NCBI RefSeq assembly: GCF_002305875.1
Contig: NZ_CP022098.1
Coordinates: forward strand, 4,402,001-4,466,000
DNA length: 64,000 nucleotides
Direction: 5' to 3'
DNA from: Cystobacter fuscus
GTDB lineage: Bacteria; Myxococcota; Myxococcia; Myxococcales; Myxococcaceae
The position numbers and the translations under genes were made by a program. The notes under the pieces are model-generated. The model worked only from the letters and a program-made list of their open reading frames with translations. It ran no database searches and was not told where the DNA came from. This document shows positions 41,677 to 50,674 of this stretch, one piece after another. Position 1 is the stretch's first letter; every line of letters begins with the position of its first letter.

Positions 41677-43515
41677 ATGTCCTCCTTGCCTTGCCCCAGC
41701 TGCGGCACCGAAACCGGTGACGCCTCCAATTACTGCCCCTCCTGCGGCGCCACGCTCGCGCGTGGAGATCAGGACGAGTACATCGGCCGCACGCTCGCCC
41801 GGAAGTACAAGGTCGAGGCCCTCATTGGCGAGGGGGGCATGGGCAAGGTGTACCGTGCCCGTCAGGAGGCGTTGGACAAGCTGGTGGTGCTCAAGGTGCT
41901 GCGCCGCTCGCTGCTCAACGACGAGCGCACCGTGGCGCGCTTCAAGCGCGAGGCCAAGGCGGCCAGCCGCCTCAACCACCCCAACTCCATCAGCATCCTC
42001 GACTTCGGCCAGGCCGAGGACGGGGCGCTCTTCATCGCGATGGAGTTCGTGCCGGGGCAGGATCTGCACACCGTGCTCAGCAAGGAGGGGCCGCTGTCCG
42101 AGCCGCGCATCGCGCGCATCGTCAGCCAGGTGCTCTCCGCCCTCAACGACGCGCACGGCGCCGGCGTCATCCACCGGGACCTGAAGCCCGAGAACATCAT
42201 GGTGGAGCAGCGCCGCAACGAGCCGGACTGCGTCAAGGTGCTCGACTTCGGCATCGCGAAGATCCAGGACGGCGGCAACGACGACGGGCCGGCGCTCACG
42301 CGCACCGGCTTCGTGTGCGGCACCCCCGAGTACATGTCGCCCGAGCAGGCCAGGGGCGGCTCGTTGGATCACCGCTCGGACCTGTACGCGGTGGGCGTCA
42401 TCCTCTACCAGCTCGTCACCGGGCGGCTGCCCTTCGAGTCCGACACCGCGGTGGGCTTCGCCACCAAGCACCTCACCGAGGAGCCGGTTCCGCCCTCGCG
42501 CCGCCGTCCGGAGGTGCGCGTGTCGCCGGGCATGGAGCGGCTCATCATGCGGGCGCTCTCCAAGAGTCCGGATGACCGGCCCCAGGACGCGGAGGCCTTC
42601 CGGGCGGAGCTGCTCGCGGTGGCCCAGGAGCGGGAGCGCCGCCACGCGCCCTCGGGCTCCACCGGCCGGCGCCCGGCGCAGGGGCTCGCGCCGCTGCCGC
42701 GCCGGGGCACGCCCCCGCCCAATACCCTGAGCACGGAAATCACCGACACGAACTGGAACGGCTCGCCCGAGCCCACCGTGAAGGCCCCGCTCGAGCGCAC
42801 GCAGGCGACCGCTCCCATGCCCCGGGCGGCGCCCGAGCGTACGCAGATCGCCCCCGCGTCCCGGGCCGAACGCGATCGCTCCTCCACCGCGTCCGTCTCC
42901 GTGATGCGCGCGCCCGAGCGCACTCCTCCCCCGATCTTCAACGCCCCGCTCAACGACAAGACCGAGGCGATGCTCCTCACCCTGCCGCCGCGCGAGCCCG
43001 AGTCCGAGCCCGAGCCCGAGCCGGGAGGCGGCTTCGGGGTGCTCAAGGCGTTCGTGCTCACCCTGGCGCTGGGCACGCTCGCCCTGGCGGGCTACTGGCT
43101 GTACACGAGCTGGAGCGAGCAGGCGCGCGCCAAGCCCTTCGTCCCGCCGAGCAACGCGCCCATTCCGGGGCAGGACACCGGGGCCTACGTGCCCGCGCCC
43201 GGGGTGCCGCTGTACGAGCAGGTCATTCCGCCCCGCCGGCGCGACGAGCGCGAGGCGCTGCGGCGCAAGCAGGCGGGCTACGAGGCCTACAAGAACGGCA
43301 ACCTGGATCTCGCGGCCACCGAGTACCGCAACGCCTTCGTGTTGGATCCGACGCCGGAGCTGTCGTTGATGCTCGGCGAGGTGTACTGGGCGCGGGGCAT
43401 CAACGACGAGGCGCGGGGGTGGTGGCGCAGGCACCTGCGCGACGCGCCGGACTCCAAGGCGCGCGCCACGTTGCTGCTCAAGGAGCCGGGCCTCGCCGAG
43501 CCCGCGAGCCCGTAG
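41677..43515 (+). CDS. Zinc-ribbon Ser/Thr protein kinase with TPR-like tail
   Basis: 612 residues. Zinc ribbon Cys6/9/20/23, then a complete kinase domain (about 42-305): GEGGMGKV (51-58), Lys73, HRDLKPEN near 166, DFGIAK near 190, GTPEYMSPEQ. A Pro/Thr/Arg-rich juxtamembrane region (310-445) contains repeated ERT motifs that could be phosphorylated. A single transmembrane helix follows (VLKAFVLTLALGTLALAGYWL), then an outer domain with TPR-like helices (YEAYKNGNLDLAATEYRNAF). Type I kinase of the PknB class. It lies between two FHA genes, one divergent and one convergent. Confidence 0.9.
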   Translation: MSSLPCPSCGTETGDASNYCPSCGATLARGDQDEYIGRTLARKYKVEALIGEGGMGKVYRARQEALDKLVVLKVLRRSLLNDERTVARFKREAKAASRLNHPNSISILDFGQAEDGALFIAMEFVPGQDLHTVLSKEGPLSEPRIARIVSQVLSALNDAHGAGVIHRDLKPENIMVEQRRNEPDCVKVLDFGIAKIQDGGNDDGPALTRTGFVCGTPEYMSPEQARGGSLDHRSDLYAVGVILYQLVTGRLPFESDTAVGFATKHLTEEPVPPSRRRPEVRVSPGMERLIMRALSKSPDDRPQDAEAFRAELLAVAQERERRHAPSGSTGRRPAQGLAPLPRRGTPPPNTLSTEITDTNWNGSPEPTVKAPLERTQATAPMPRAAPERTQIAPASRAERDRSSTASVSVMRAPERTPPPIFNAPLNDKTEAMLLTLPPREPESEPEPEPGGGFGVLKAFVLTLALGTLALAGYWLYTSWSEQARAKPFVPPSNAPIPGQDTGAYVPAPGVPLYEQVIPPRRRDEREALRRKQAGYEAYKNGNLDLAATEYRNAFVLDPTPELSLMLGEVYWARGINDEARGWWRRHLRDAPDSKARATLLLKEPGLAEPASP

Positions 43516-43532
43516 CGTCCCCAGCGCCCGGG

Positions 43533-44258
43533 TCAGGTCATCAAATCCACCTGGACGACGTGCTGGCCCATGCGCACCCGGTCTCCCGAGCGCAGCGGCC
43601 GGTCCACGCCGGAGGGGATGCGCACGTAGGTGCCGAGGCCGCCGGACAAGTCCCTCAGCTGGGCCCCGGAGGCGGTGAAGCTCAGCTCGCAGTGCCGTCC
43701 GGCGAGCCCTTCCTCCTGGGCGTAGCAGAAGTCGCAGTTGGCCTGTCCGATGGTGAGCAGCGGGGCGGAGGTGACGACCGTGCGACCTCCCCGGCCGCCG
43801 ACGAGCACCTCTTCCACCCCATAGACGCCCTGTCCGGGAGGCACCGGGGCGCCATAGACGATGGGCCGCCCGGCGACGGGGGGCGGCGCGTCGAGCTTGC
43901 CGATGAAGCGGAAGAGCCGCTGGCCCACGCTGAAGAAGGCGTAGGGGGTGAGCGTCTCGGTGCCGGGGATGGTGACGTAGAGGCCCGAGGCACTGGCCTC
44001 GTCGCGCACGTGCAGCACGTTGTCCTTGATGAGGAAGGTGGCGTGCTGGGCGGAGACGAAGACGTCATCCGCGAAGAGGATGGCACCCCGGGTGCGGCCT
44101 ACCGTACAGCCGGTGATGGGCAGCTTGAAGCGCTGGCCCCGGGACGAGCCGGCGACGACCGTGAGGCCGAAGCGCGAGGCGGTGGGCACGGGCCGGGCGG
44201 CGCTGACGGGCCGGGCCGCCGGGGCGCCTCCCACGGCGGGACGGGCCGGCGCGCTCAC
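43533..44258 (-). CDS. FHA-domain protein translated after a zinc-ribbon ORF
   Basis: 241 residues; GTG start in a GTGA overlap with the stop of the preceding ORF. A Pro/Ala-rich start is followed by two FHA-like domains: the first around VGRTRGAILFADDVFVSAQHATFLI-like strands with DEASASGLYV, the second near 145-240 with LAGRHCELSF and DLSGGLGTYVRI. Both carry the Arg/Ser/His-type phosphopeptide positions in part only. With the upstream ORF it would make the same zinc-ribbon/FHA/FHA layout as the gene at 40792-41547. It converges on the kinase gene. Confidence 0.78.
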   Translation of the reverse strand: MSAPARPAVGGAPAARPVSAARPVPTASRFGLTVVAGSSRGQRFKLPITGCTVGRTRGAILFADDVFVSAQHATFLIKDNVLHVRDEASASGLYVTIPGTETLTPYAFFSVGQRLFRFIGKLDAPPPVAGRPIVYGAPVPPGQGVYGVEEVLVGGRGGRTVVTSAPLLTIGQANCDFCYAQEEGLAGRHCELSFTASGAQLRDLSGGLGTYVRIPSGVDRPLRSGDRVRMGQHVVQVDLMT

Positions 44259-44521
44259 GGGGCCCGGGGAAGGGCTCCGGGCGGAGGCCGGGCGGCGACG
44301 GGGACGCCTCCCGCCGCGGCATGGGGGGGCGGCGTGCGGGTGGAGGGCCGCAGACCGGGGGGGGAGTCGGCTCCTGGCCTACCCGAGGGGCGGGCGGGGG
44401 ACTTCGACGCGGTGGCCGCGAGCGGGGCGCCACAGCTGGCGCACACCTCGGTCCGAGGGGGGTTGTGGCCGTCACAGTTCGGGCAGACCACGGCGAGAAC
44501 GGACAGCAGCAGCTGTGACAT
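44255..44521 (-). CDS. Small zinc-ribbon ORF, N-terminal part of a split FHA protein
   Basis: 88 residues: MSQLLLSVLAVVCPNC, CASCGAPL (a four-Cys zinc ribbon), then a Pro-rich linker ending at a TGA that overlaps the GTG of the FHA gene by four bases. In the neighbouring paralog the ribbon and FHA domains are one chain. Here either a frameshift in the GC-rich linker has split one gene, or the two are made separately by coupled translation. The ribbon itself is convincing; the short independent product is less so. Confidence 0.6.
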   Translation of the reverse strand: MSQLLLSVLAVVCPNCDGHNPPRTEVCASCGAPLAATASKSPARPSGRPGADSPPGLRPSTRTPPPHAAAGGVPVAARPPPGALPRAP

Positions 44522-44640
44522 GATCGGATCGACTCTAGAAGTGGGTGCAACGCCGGGTCAACGACAGCGAGCGTCGGGCGAATCCCGAGAGCGCGACATT
44601 GCCCCTCCTGGGTGCGGCAGTTAGCATTGCTGACGCCTCG

Positions 44641-46863
44641 ATGATTCGCCTGAACGACATTCTCCAACGGGTGGCCTCCTATCACCCGGACCCCGACCTG
44701 GACATCATCAAGAAGGCTTACGTCTATTCGGCCAAGGTGCACCAGGGTCAGTTGCGCAAATCAGGTGAGCCCTACCTGATACATCCTCTGGAGGTCGCTG
44801 GGCTGCTCGCCGAGCTGAAGCTCGACGAGGCCTCCATCGTCACAGGACTGCTTCACGACACCATCGAGGACACGCTCGCCACCGCCGAGGAACTCACCGA
44901 GCTGTTCGGCCCCGAGGTCGCCCAGCTCGTCGACGGTGTGACGAAGCTGTCCAAGTTCTCCGCCTCGGCCACGCTGTCCCAGGAGGAGAAGCAGGCGGAG
45001 AACTTCCGCAAGATGATCATCGCGATGGCGCAGGACATCCGCGTCATCCTGGTGAAGCTGGCCGACCGCACCCACAACATGCGGACCCTGGACCACATGT
45101 CCGAGGAGAAGCAGCGGCGCATTGCCCAGGAGACCCTGGACATCTACGCCCCGCTGGCCAACCGCCTGGGCATCAGCTGGGTGAAGACGGAGCTGGAGGA
45201 CCTGTCCTTCCGCTACGTCAAGCCCCAGGAGTACTTCGCGCTCCAGGACAAGATCGGCCGGCGCAAGAAGGAGCGCGAGAAGTACCTCGACGACGTGAGC
45301 ACGCTCATCACCAGCAAGCTCGCCGAGCGTGGGCTCAAGGGCGAGGTGAGCGGCCGCTTCAAGCACGCCTACAGCATCTACAAGAAGATGAAGTCGCAGG
45401 GGATCGAGTTCGAGCAGATCCACGACGTCATCGCCTTCCGCATCATCACCAACTCCATGCCCGCCTGCTACGAGGCGCTGGGTCTGGTGCATCAGCTGTG
45501 GAAGCCCGTGCCGGGGCGCTTCAAGGACTTCATCGCCATCCCCAAGCCCAACATGTACCAGTCGCTGCACACGACGGTCGTGGGGCCGCTGGGCGAGCGC
45601 ATCGAAGTGCAGATCCGCACCCCGGACATGCACAAGGTGGCCGAGGAAGGCATCGCGGCGCACTGGGCGTACAAGGAGGGCAAGGCGCTCTCCGTCAGCA
45701 AGGACGACGAGAAGTTCGCCTGGCTGCGCCAGCTCATGGAGTGGCAGCAGGACCTCAAGGATCCCAAGGAGTTCCTCGAGACGGTGAAGGTGGACCTCTT
45801 CACCGACGAGGTCTTCGTCTTCACGCCCCGGGGTGACGTGAAGAGCCTGCCGCGCGGCGCCACGCCCGTGGACTTCGCCTACGCCATCCACTCGGACGTG
45901 GGCGGCCGGTGCGTGGGCTCCAAGGTGAACGGGAAGATCGTCCCGCTGCGCTACAAGCTCAAGAACGGGGACACGGTGGAGGTGCTCACCAGCCCCCAGG
46001 CGCACCCGTCCAAGGACTGGCTCACCTTCGTCAAGACGAGCCGCGCCCAGCAGCGCATCCGCGCCTTCATCAAGCAGCAGCAGCGCGAGAAGAGCCTGCA
46101 ACTGGGCCGCGAGCTGCTCGAGCGCGAGCTCAAGCGCTTCCAGCTCAACTTCAACCGCCTGCTCAAGAACGGCGAGCTCAAGAAGGTGTGCGAGGAGCTG
46201 GGCTTCCGCGTGGAGGACGACCTGCTGGTGGCCATCGGCTACGGCAAGGTGGTGCCCAACCAGGTGCTCTCGCGCGTGGTGCCGCCGGAGAAGCTGGCCG
46301 CGTCCTCGGGCGAGGCTCGCAACGCGCCCGCCTCGGACACCTCCGGCAACCACGCCAGCTCCGCCAGCATGCTGCCGGGCCTGTCCAAGGTCACCGACTT
46401 CGCCAAGAAGCTGGTGGGCAAGCAGAACAGCAGCGGCGTGCAGATTGGTGGCGTGGACGACGTGCTGGTGCGCTTCGGGCGCTGTTGCAACCCGGTTCCG
46501 GGGGACCCCATCGCGGGGTTCATCACCCGGGGCCGGGGCGTCACGGTGCACACGGTGGGCTGCGACAAGGCCCTGGCCACGGATCCCGAGCGGCGCGTCG
46601 ACGTGTCCTGGGATGTTCGCGGCGACTTCAAGCGTCCGGTCACCCTTCGAGTGCTCACCACCGAGCGCACGGGCATGCTGGCGGACATCTCCAACACCTT
46701 CTCCAAGAAGGGCGTCAACATCTCCCAGGCCAACTGCCGGGCCACCGGGGATGAGCGCGCGGTGAACACCTTCGAGGTCACCATCACCGACCTCAAGCAG
46801 CTCACCGACTTGATGCGCACCATCGAGCGCCTGCCGGGTGTCTACTCCGTCGAGCGCATCTGA
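44641..46863 (+). CDS. relA: Bifunctional (p)ppGpp synthetase/hydrolase, RelA/SpoT family
   Basis: 740 residues. The hydrolase HD domain is intact (HPLEVAGLLAEL, LLHDTIEDT, KLADRTHNMRTL). The synthetase domain has GRFKDFIAIPKPNMYQSLHTT and EVQIRT; the RFKD form of the charge motif is that of bifunctional enzymes, not of EXDD-type RelA. TGS (about 385-445, DEVFVFTPRGDV), a zinc-finger/helical region with CCNP, and a C-terminal ACT domain (665-740) follow. It sets the stringent-response alarmone, which in myxobacteria also triggers development. ATG at 44641 chosen on family N-terminus. Confidence 0.95.
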   Translation: MIRLNDILQRVASYHPDPDLDIIKKAYVYSAKVHQGQLRKSGEPYLIHPLEVAGLLAELKLDEASIVTGLLHDTIEDTLATAEELTELFGPEVAQLVDGVTKLSKFSASATLSQEEKQAENFRKMIIAMAQDIRVILVKLADRTHNMRTLDHMSEEKQRRIAQETLDIYAPLANRLGISWVKTELEDLSFRYVKPQEYFALQDKIGRRKKEREKYLDDVSTLITSKLAERGLKGEVSGRFKHAYSIYKKMKSQGIEFEQIHDVIAFRIITNSMPACYEALGLVHQLWKPVPGRFKDFIAIPKPNMYQSLHTTVVGPLGERIEVQIRTPDMHKVAEEGIAAHWAYKEGKALSVSKDDEKFAWLRQLMEWQQDLKDPKEFLETVKVDLFTDEVFVFTPRGDVKSLPRGATPVDFAYAIHSDVGGRCVGSKVNGKIVPLRYKLKNGDTVEVLTSPQAHPSKDWLTFVKTSRAQQRIRAFIKQQQREKSLQLGRELLERELKRFQLNFNRLLKNGELKKVCEELGFRVEDDLLVAIGYGKVVPNQVLSRVVPPEKLAASSGEARNAPASDTSGNHASSASMLPGLSKVTDFAKKLVGKQNSSGVQIGGVDDVLVRFGRCCNPVPGDPIAGFITRGRGVTVHTVGCDKALATDPERRVDVSWDVRGDFKRPVTLRVLTTERTGMLADISNTFSKKGVNISQANCRATGDERAVNTFEVTITDLKQLTDLMRTIERLPGVYSVERI

Positions 46864-46991
46864 CGTCTTCTCCGCATCCGCCCCGCCTCGGGGCCGTCCA
46901 GGGGATTGGCCGGCCGGCGGGCGGATGGTAGAGCCCGCCCCGGACACGCGCGCGGCCACTCCTGGCCGCCGCTCGCTCCCGAGGTGACGAC

Positions 46992-47378
46992 ATGGCTCGC
47001 AAGACGGTGCACTCCGACAACGCGCCCAAGGCGATTGGCCCCTACTCCCAGGCGGTGCAGGCGGACGCCGGGAAGATGACCTTCCTGTCCGGACAGATTC
47101 CCCTGGACCCGAAGACGATGGAGCTGGTGCCGGGCGATGTGGTCGCGCAGACCGAGCAGGTGATGAAGAACCTGGGCGCGGTGCTCCAGGCCGCTGGTCT
47201 GGACTTCTCCCACGTGGTGCGCTGCACCATCTTCCTCACCGACCTGGGGGACTTCGCCCGGGTGAACGAGGTGTACGGCCGCTCCTTCCCCGGCTCGCCT
47301 CCGGCCCGCGTCACCGTGCAGGTGTCCGCGCTGCCCCGTGGCTCCAAGGTGGAGATCGACGCCATCGCCGTGTCCTGA
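46992..47378 (+). CDS. ridA: RidA family reactive-intermediate deaminase
   Basis: 128 residues, the usual length. The N-terminus KTVHSDNAPKAIGPYSQAV, then FLSGQIPLDP, QTEQVMKNLGAVLQAAG and the C-terminal PPARVTVQVSALPRGSKVEIDAIAV contain the family's active-site Arg in PPAR. RidA hydrolyses reactive enamine/imine intermediates from pyridoxal-phosphate enzymes. ATG with GAGGTGA seven bases upstream. It follows relA by 128 bases and is closed by a strong hairpin. Confidence 0.93.
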   Translation: MARKTVHSDNAPKAIGPYSQAVQADAGKMTFLSGQIPLDPKTMELVPGDVVAQTEQVMKNLGAVLQAAGLDFSHVVRCTIFLTDLGDFARVNEVYGRSFPGSPPARVTVQVSALPRGSKVEIDAIAVS

Positions 47379-47398
47379 AGCCTCCCCCCGCAAGCACG

Positions 47399-47438
47399 AA
47401 GGCCGCCGGCCCCCGGGAAGCAGGGGGGCGGCGGCCTT
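47399..47438. terminator. Bidirectional terminator between ridA and the DsbA-like gene
   Basis: A long GC-rich hairpin whose outer arms AAGGCCGCC and GGCGGCCTT pair perfectly, extended by a C-run facing a G-run. The genes on both sides end here. Confidence 0.8.
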
Positions 47439-47461
47439 CCGACTTCAGCGCACGGTGCGGA

Positions 47462-49420
47462 CTACTTCTGGTCCGCGGCGACCGTGCCCTTCTTCTTCAG
47501 CTCCTCGTCGATGACGCGCTTGAAGGCGTCGATGGGCTGGGCGCCCACGAGTGAGCGGCCGTTGATGAAGAAGCTCGGGGTGCCGGTGACGCCCACGCGG
47601 CCCGCCTCGGCCATGTCGGCGGTGACCTGGGCGGTGAACTTGCCCGAGTCGAGCGCGGCCTTGAACTTGTTCACGTCGAGCCCGACTTCCTGGGCGTACT
47701 TCTCGAGCGAGGCGCGGTCCAGGGCGCGCTGATTGGCGAAGAGCTTGTCGTGGTACTCCCAGAACTTGCCCTGCTCGTTCGCGGCGAGCGCGGCCTCGGC
47801 GGCCGGCTTGGCGTTGGGGTGCATGGGCAGCGGCTGGTTCTTGAAGGCCACGCGGATCTTCCCCTTGTACTCCTGCTCGAGCTGGTGGAGCGTCGGTACG
47901 ACGCGGCCGCAGAACGGGCACTCGAAGTCGGAGAAGGCCACGATCGTCACGGGGGCGTTCTTCGCGCCCGTCACCGGGGCATTGCCCACCTCGATGTTCT
48001 GCACGGCCGGCTCGGCGGGAGCGGCGGCGGCGCCGTTGGACTTCAGTCCCTCCTCGATGAGCCTGGCGTACAGCCCGTCCGGCTTGGTGCCGGAGGCCAG
48101 CAGCTTCTCGGCGCGCGCCTTCTCCTCGTCGATGATCCGCTTGAAGCTCTCGAAGGGCTGGGCGCCCACGAACTCACGGCCGTTGACGAAGAAGGTCGGG
48201 GTGCCATTGGCGCCCACCGCGGCGCCAGCGGACGAATCCGCCTCCACCTTCGCGCGGAACTTGCCCGAGTCGAGCGCGGACTTGAACTTGCCCAGGTCGA
48301 GCCCGACTTCCTGGGCGTACTTCTCGAGCGAGGCGCGGTCCAGGGCGCGCTGATTGGCGAAGAGCTTGTCGTGGTACTCCCAGAACTTGCCCTGCTCGTG
48401 CGCGGCCATCGAGGCCTCGGCGGCCGTCTTGGCGTTGGGGTGGAAGGGCAGCGGCTGGTGACGGAACACCACGCGCACGTCCTTGGCGTACGTGTCCTTG
48501 ATCTGCTTGAGCGTGGGGCCCACGCGGCCGCAGAAGGGGCACTCGAAGTCCGACCACTCGACGATCGTCACCTTGGCGTCCTTGGGGCCGAAGGACGGGG
48601 CATCCTCGGGCACGTCCACCTTGCGGTAGGCCTGCGCGGGAGCCTCGGGCTGCGAGGGGTTGTTGCGCGGCGCCGACTCCACGCCCTTGGCGACGATGGC
48701 GGCGTACACCTGGTTGGCCGGGGTGCCCGAGCGCACGAGGGACTCGGCCTTGCCCAGCTCCTCGTCGATGATGGTCTTGAAGTTGCCGATCGGCTGGGCG
48801 CCCGAGAGGAAGCGGCCGTTGATGAAGAAGGCCGGGGTGCCATTGGCGCCGAGCTTGCCGGCCATGGCCTGATCGCGGTCGATGATGGCGGAGAGCTTGG
48901 GGTTGTTCAGGTCCGCCTTCCAGCGGGAGATGTCCAGGCCCACGTCCTGGGCGTAGCCCTCCAGGTCCTTGTCCTCGAGCGCCTTGGCGTTGGCGAAGAG
49001 CTTCTCGTGGTACTCCCAGTACTTGCCCTGCTCACCAGCGGCGAGCGCGGCCAGGGCGGCGGGCTTGGCGCGCGGGTGGAAGGACAGCGGGTTCTGCTTC
49101 ATGACCACGCGCAGCTTGCTGCCGTAGTCCTTCTGCAACTGCTCCACCGTGGCGTTGGCGCGCGCGCAGAACGGGCACTGGTAGTCGGAGAACTCGACGA
49201 GCGTGACGAGCGCGTCCGCGCTGCCCTTGATGGGCGAGTCGTCGATGGGCACCTTGAAGATGGTGGCCTCGGCAGGCTTCCCACTGGGAGCCGCCGCGTT
49301 GGCGGCCGCGGTGGGCTTGTTGCTTCCCGCGGAATCCTTCGAGGAGCCGGTGAAGGCCCGGCCACCCACGAAGCCCAGCAACAGGCCCACGAGGAGGGCA
49401 ACGATGACATTGGGTTTCAT
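47462..49420 (-). CDS. Membrane-anchored protein with three DsbA/thioredoxin-like domains
   Basis: 652 residues. An N-terminal membrane anchor (VIVALLVGLLLGFVGG) and a Ser/Ala/Pro-rich linker precede three DsbA-type (Thioredoxin_4) domains at about 55-225, 275-445 and 475-645. Each has a CPFC active site (first Cys at 82, near 292 and near 502) and a cis-Pro loop (TPAFFINGR, TPTFFVNGR, TPSFFINGR). It should act in the periplasm as a thiol oxidase or isomerase. Domains 2 and 3 share 103 identical bases, so one was copied from the other recently. ATG start behind GGAG at 12 bases. Confidence 0.88.
   Translation of the reverse strand: MKPNVIVALLVGLLLGFVGGRAFTGSSKDSAGSNKPTAAANAAAPSGKPAEATIFKVPIDDSPIKGSADALVTLVEFSDYQCPFCARANATVEQLQKDYGSKLRVVMKQNPLSFHPRAKPAALAALAAGEQGKYWEYHEKLFANAKALEDKDLEGYAQDVGLDISRWKADLNNPKLSAIIDRDQAMAGKLGANGTPAFFINGRFLSGAQPIGNFKTIIDEELGKAESLVRSGTPANQVYAAIVAKGVESAPRNNPSQPEAPAQAYRKVDVPEDAPSFGPKDAKVTIVEWSDFECPFCGRVGPTLKQIKDTYAKDVRVVFRHQPLPFHPNAKTAAEASMAAHEQGKFWEYHDKLFANQRALDRASLEKYAQEVGLDLGKFKSALDSGKFRAKVEADSSAGAAVGANGTPTFFVNGREFVGAQPFESFKRIIDEEKARAEKLLASGTKPDGLYARLIEEGLKSNGAAAAPAEPAVQNIEVGNAPVTGAKNAPVTIVAFSDFECPFCGRVVPTLHQLEQEYKGKIRVAFKNQPLPMHPNAKPAAEAALAANEQGKFWEYHDKLFANQRALDRASLEKYAQEVGLDVNKFKAALDSGKFTAQVTADMAEAGRVGVTGTPSFFINGRSLVGAQPIDAFKRVIDEELKKKGTVAADQK
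47675..47777. repeat. 103-bp internal repeat of the DsbA-like gene, copy in domain 3
   Basis: Identical to 48296-48398; it encodes the helical insert ahead of the cis-Pro strand, including LFANQRALDRASLEKYAQ. Confidence 0.92.
48296..48398. repeat. 103-bp internal repeat of the DsbA-like gene, copy in domain 2
   Basis: Identical to 47675-47777. The flanking parts of the two domains have diverged, which points to gene conversion or recent duplication. Confidence 0.92.
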
Positions 49421-49762
49421 AAGTCTGTTCTGCTCCTAGGTACGGCGTCGGTCCAACTGCGGTCCCGGGCACATGCGGTCCATCAGCAGGGCGCGGGGTG
49501 ATAACAGAGCCCGTTGCGGGCACGCAAGGCGAGGCGGGCCCTTCCGGCCCGGGTGATGACGCCTTCAGGTCCCCGAAAACACAAAGGTTTTCGTGGGAAA
49601 TTCCCCCGGTGGCCCCCCGCCGGAGGGTCTACACCGAGGCCAGGCGGCCAGACGTGCACACGGCGGGTGGGTGAAGGGTGGGGCGGCATCTCCCGATGGG
49701 TGACCGGAACCGCCCTGGAGTTTCACCCGGGATTTTCCGGGGAATTCTTTCCCGCCCGGGAC
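49421..49762. other. Intergenic region, no gene seen
   Basis: 342 bases between the start of the DsbA-like gene and the end of the ABC operon, both on the minus strand. Frames through it have poor codon quality. It probably carries the DsbA-like promoter and the ABC terminator; neither is clear by eye. Confidence 0.55.
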
Positions 49763-50674
49763 TCAGGTGAGCTGGAGCACGCGCTCCTCGAGCCGCTGGC
49801 CCCGCGACACGCCCAGGATGAGCACACCGGTCTGGAGCAGGTGGCCCACGACGCGGCTGATGACCTCCTCCGGTCGATGCGCCTGGCCGTCGAAGCGCAC
49901 GTGCAGCAGGTGCTCGCCCTCCATGCGCGCGGCGGTGACGCCGGGGAGCGCCTCCAGTTCGGGCAGGAGGACGGTGCCCCGGGCCACCTGGACGCGGAAC
50001 TCGGCGCCCTGGCTCGTGAGGTCGGCGATCGAGCCGGCCTGCACCAGCCGGCCCCGGTCGAGGATGGCCGCCGCGTCACACAACTGCTCCAGTTCCTGGA
50101 GATTGTGGCTGGAGACCACCACCGTGCGCTGGCCGCGCATGTCGAGGATGACCTGCCGCACCTGATGGGCGATGCGCGGGTCCATTCCGGCGGTGGGCTC
50201 GTCGAGCAGGACGAGGGGCGGACGTCCCATGAGCGCCTGGGCCAGGGCCACGCGCTTGCCCATGCCGTGGGACAGGGCGCTCGTCTCCACGCCCCACGCC
50301 TCCAGCAGGCCGACCTTCTCCAGGGACTCGCGCGCCTCGCGCTCGGGAGCCTCCAGGCCGCTCAGCCGGGCCCAGTACATGAGCAGCGGCCCCACCTTCC
50401 ATCCCCCGGGCAGTACCGCGTCCTGGGGCAGCACGCCGAGCTTGCCCTTGAGCGCGCCCTCGGCGCTGGGGGTGACGCCCATGACCCGCACCTGGCCCTG
50501 GGTGGGCCGCAGGTAGCCGCACATCATGGAGAAGGTGGTCGTCTTGCCGGCTCCGTTGGGCCCGATGAGGCCATACACCTGGCCGCTCTCGATGCGCAGG
50601 CTCACCCCATCCACCGCGACCTTGTGGCCGAAGCGCCGCGAGACATTCGTGAGTTCGATGGCGGGCTCGCTCAC
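49763..50674 (-). CDS. ABC transporter ATP-binding protein
   Basis: 303 residues. Walker A GPNGAGKTT (about 38), Q-loop LPQDAVLPGG, signature LSHGMGKRVALAQAL (an atypical form of LSGGQ), Walker B LVLLDEPTAGMD and H-loop SSHN are present. The last 90 residues form the C-terminal domain found in CcmA/NatA-type exporters. GTG start at 50674 overlaps the permease stop as GTGA, so the two are translationally coupled. It energises export of an unknown substrate. Confidence 0.9.
   Translation of the reverse strand: MSEPAIELTNVSRRFGHKVAVDGVSLRIESGQVYGLIGPNGAGKTTTFSMMCGYLRPTQGQVRVMGVTPSAEGALKGKLGVLPQDAVLPGGWKVGPLLMYWARLSGLEAPEREARESLEKVGLLEAWGVETSALSHGMGKRVALAQALMGRPPLVLLDEPTAGMDPRIAHQVRQVILDMRGQRTVVVSSHNLQELEQLCDAAAILDRGRLVQAGSIADLTSQGAEFRVQVARGTVLLPELEALPGVTAARMEGEHLLHVRFDGQAHRPEEVISRVVGHLLQTGVLILGVSRGQRLEERVLQLT

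Noticed and set aside
44761-46959. A 732-codon minus-strand frame opposite relA
   Set aside because: Same type of antisense shadow; relA has complete domain evidence.
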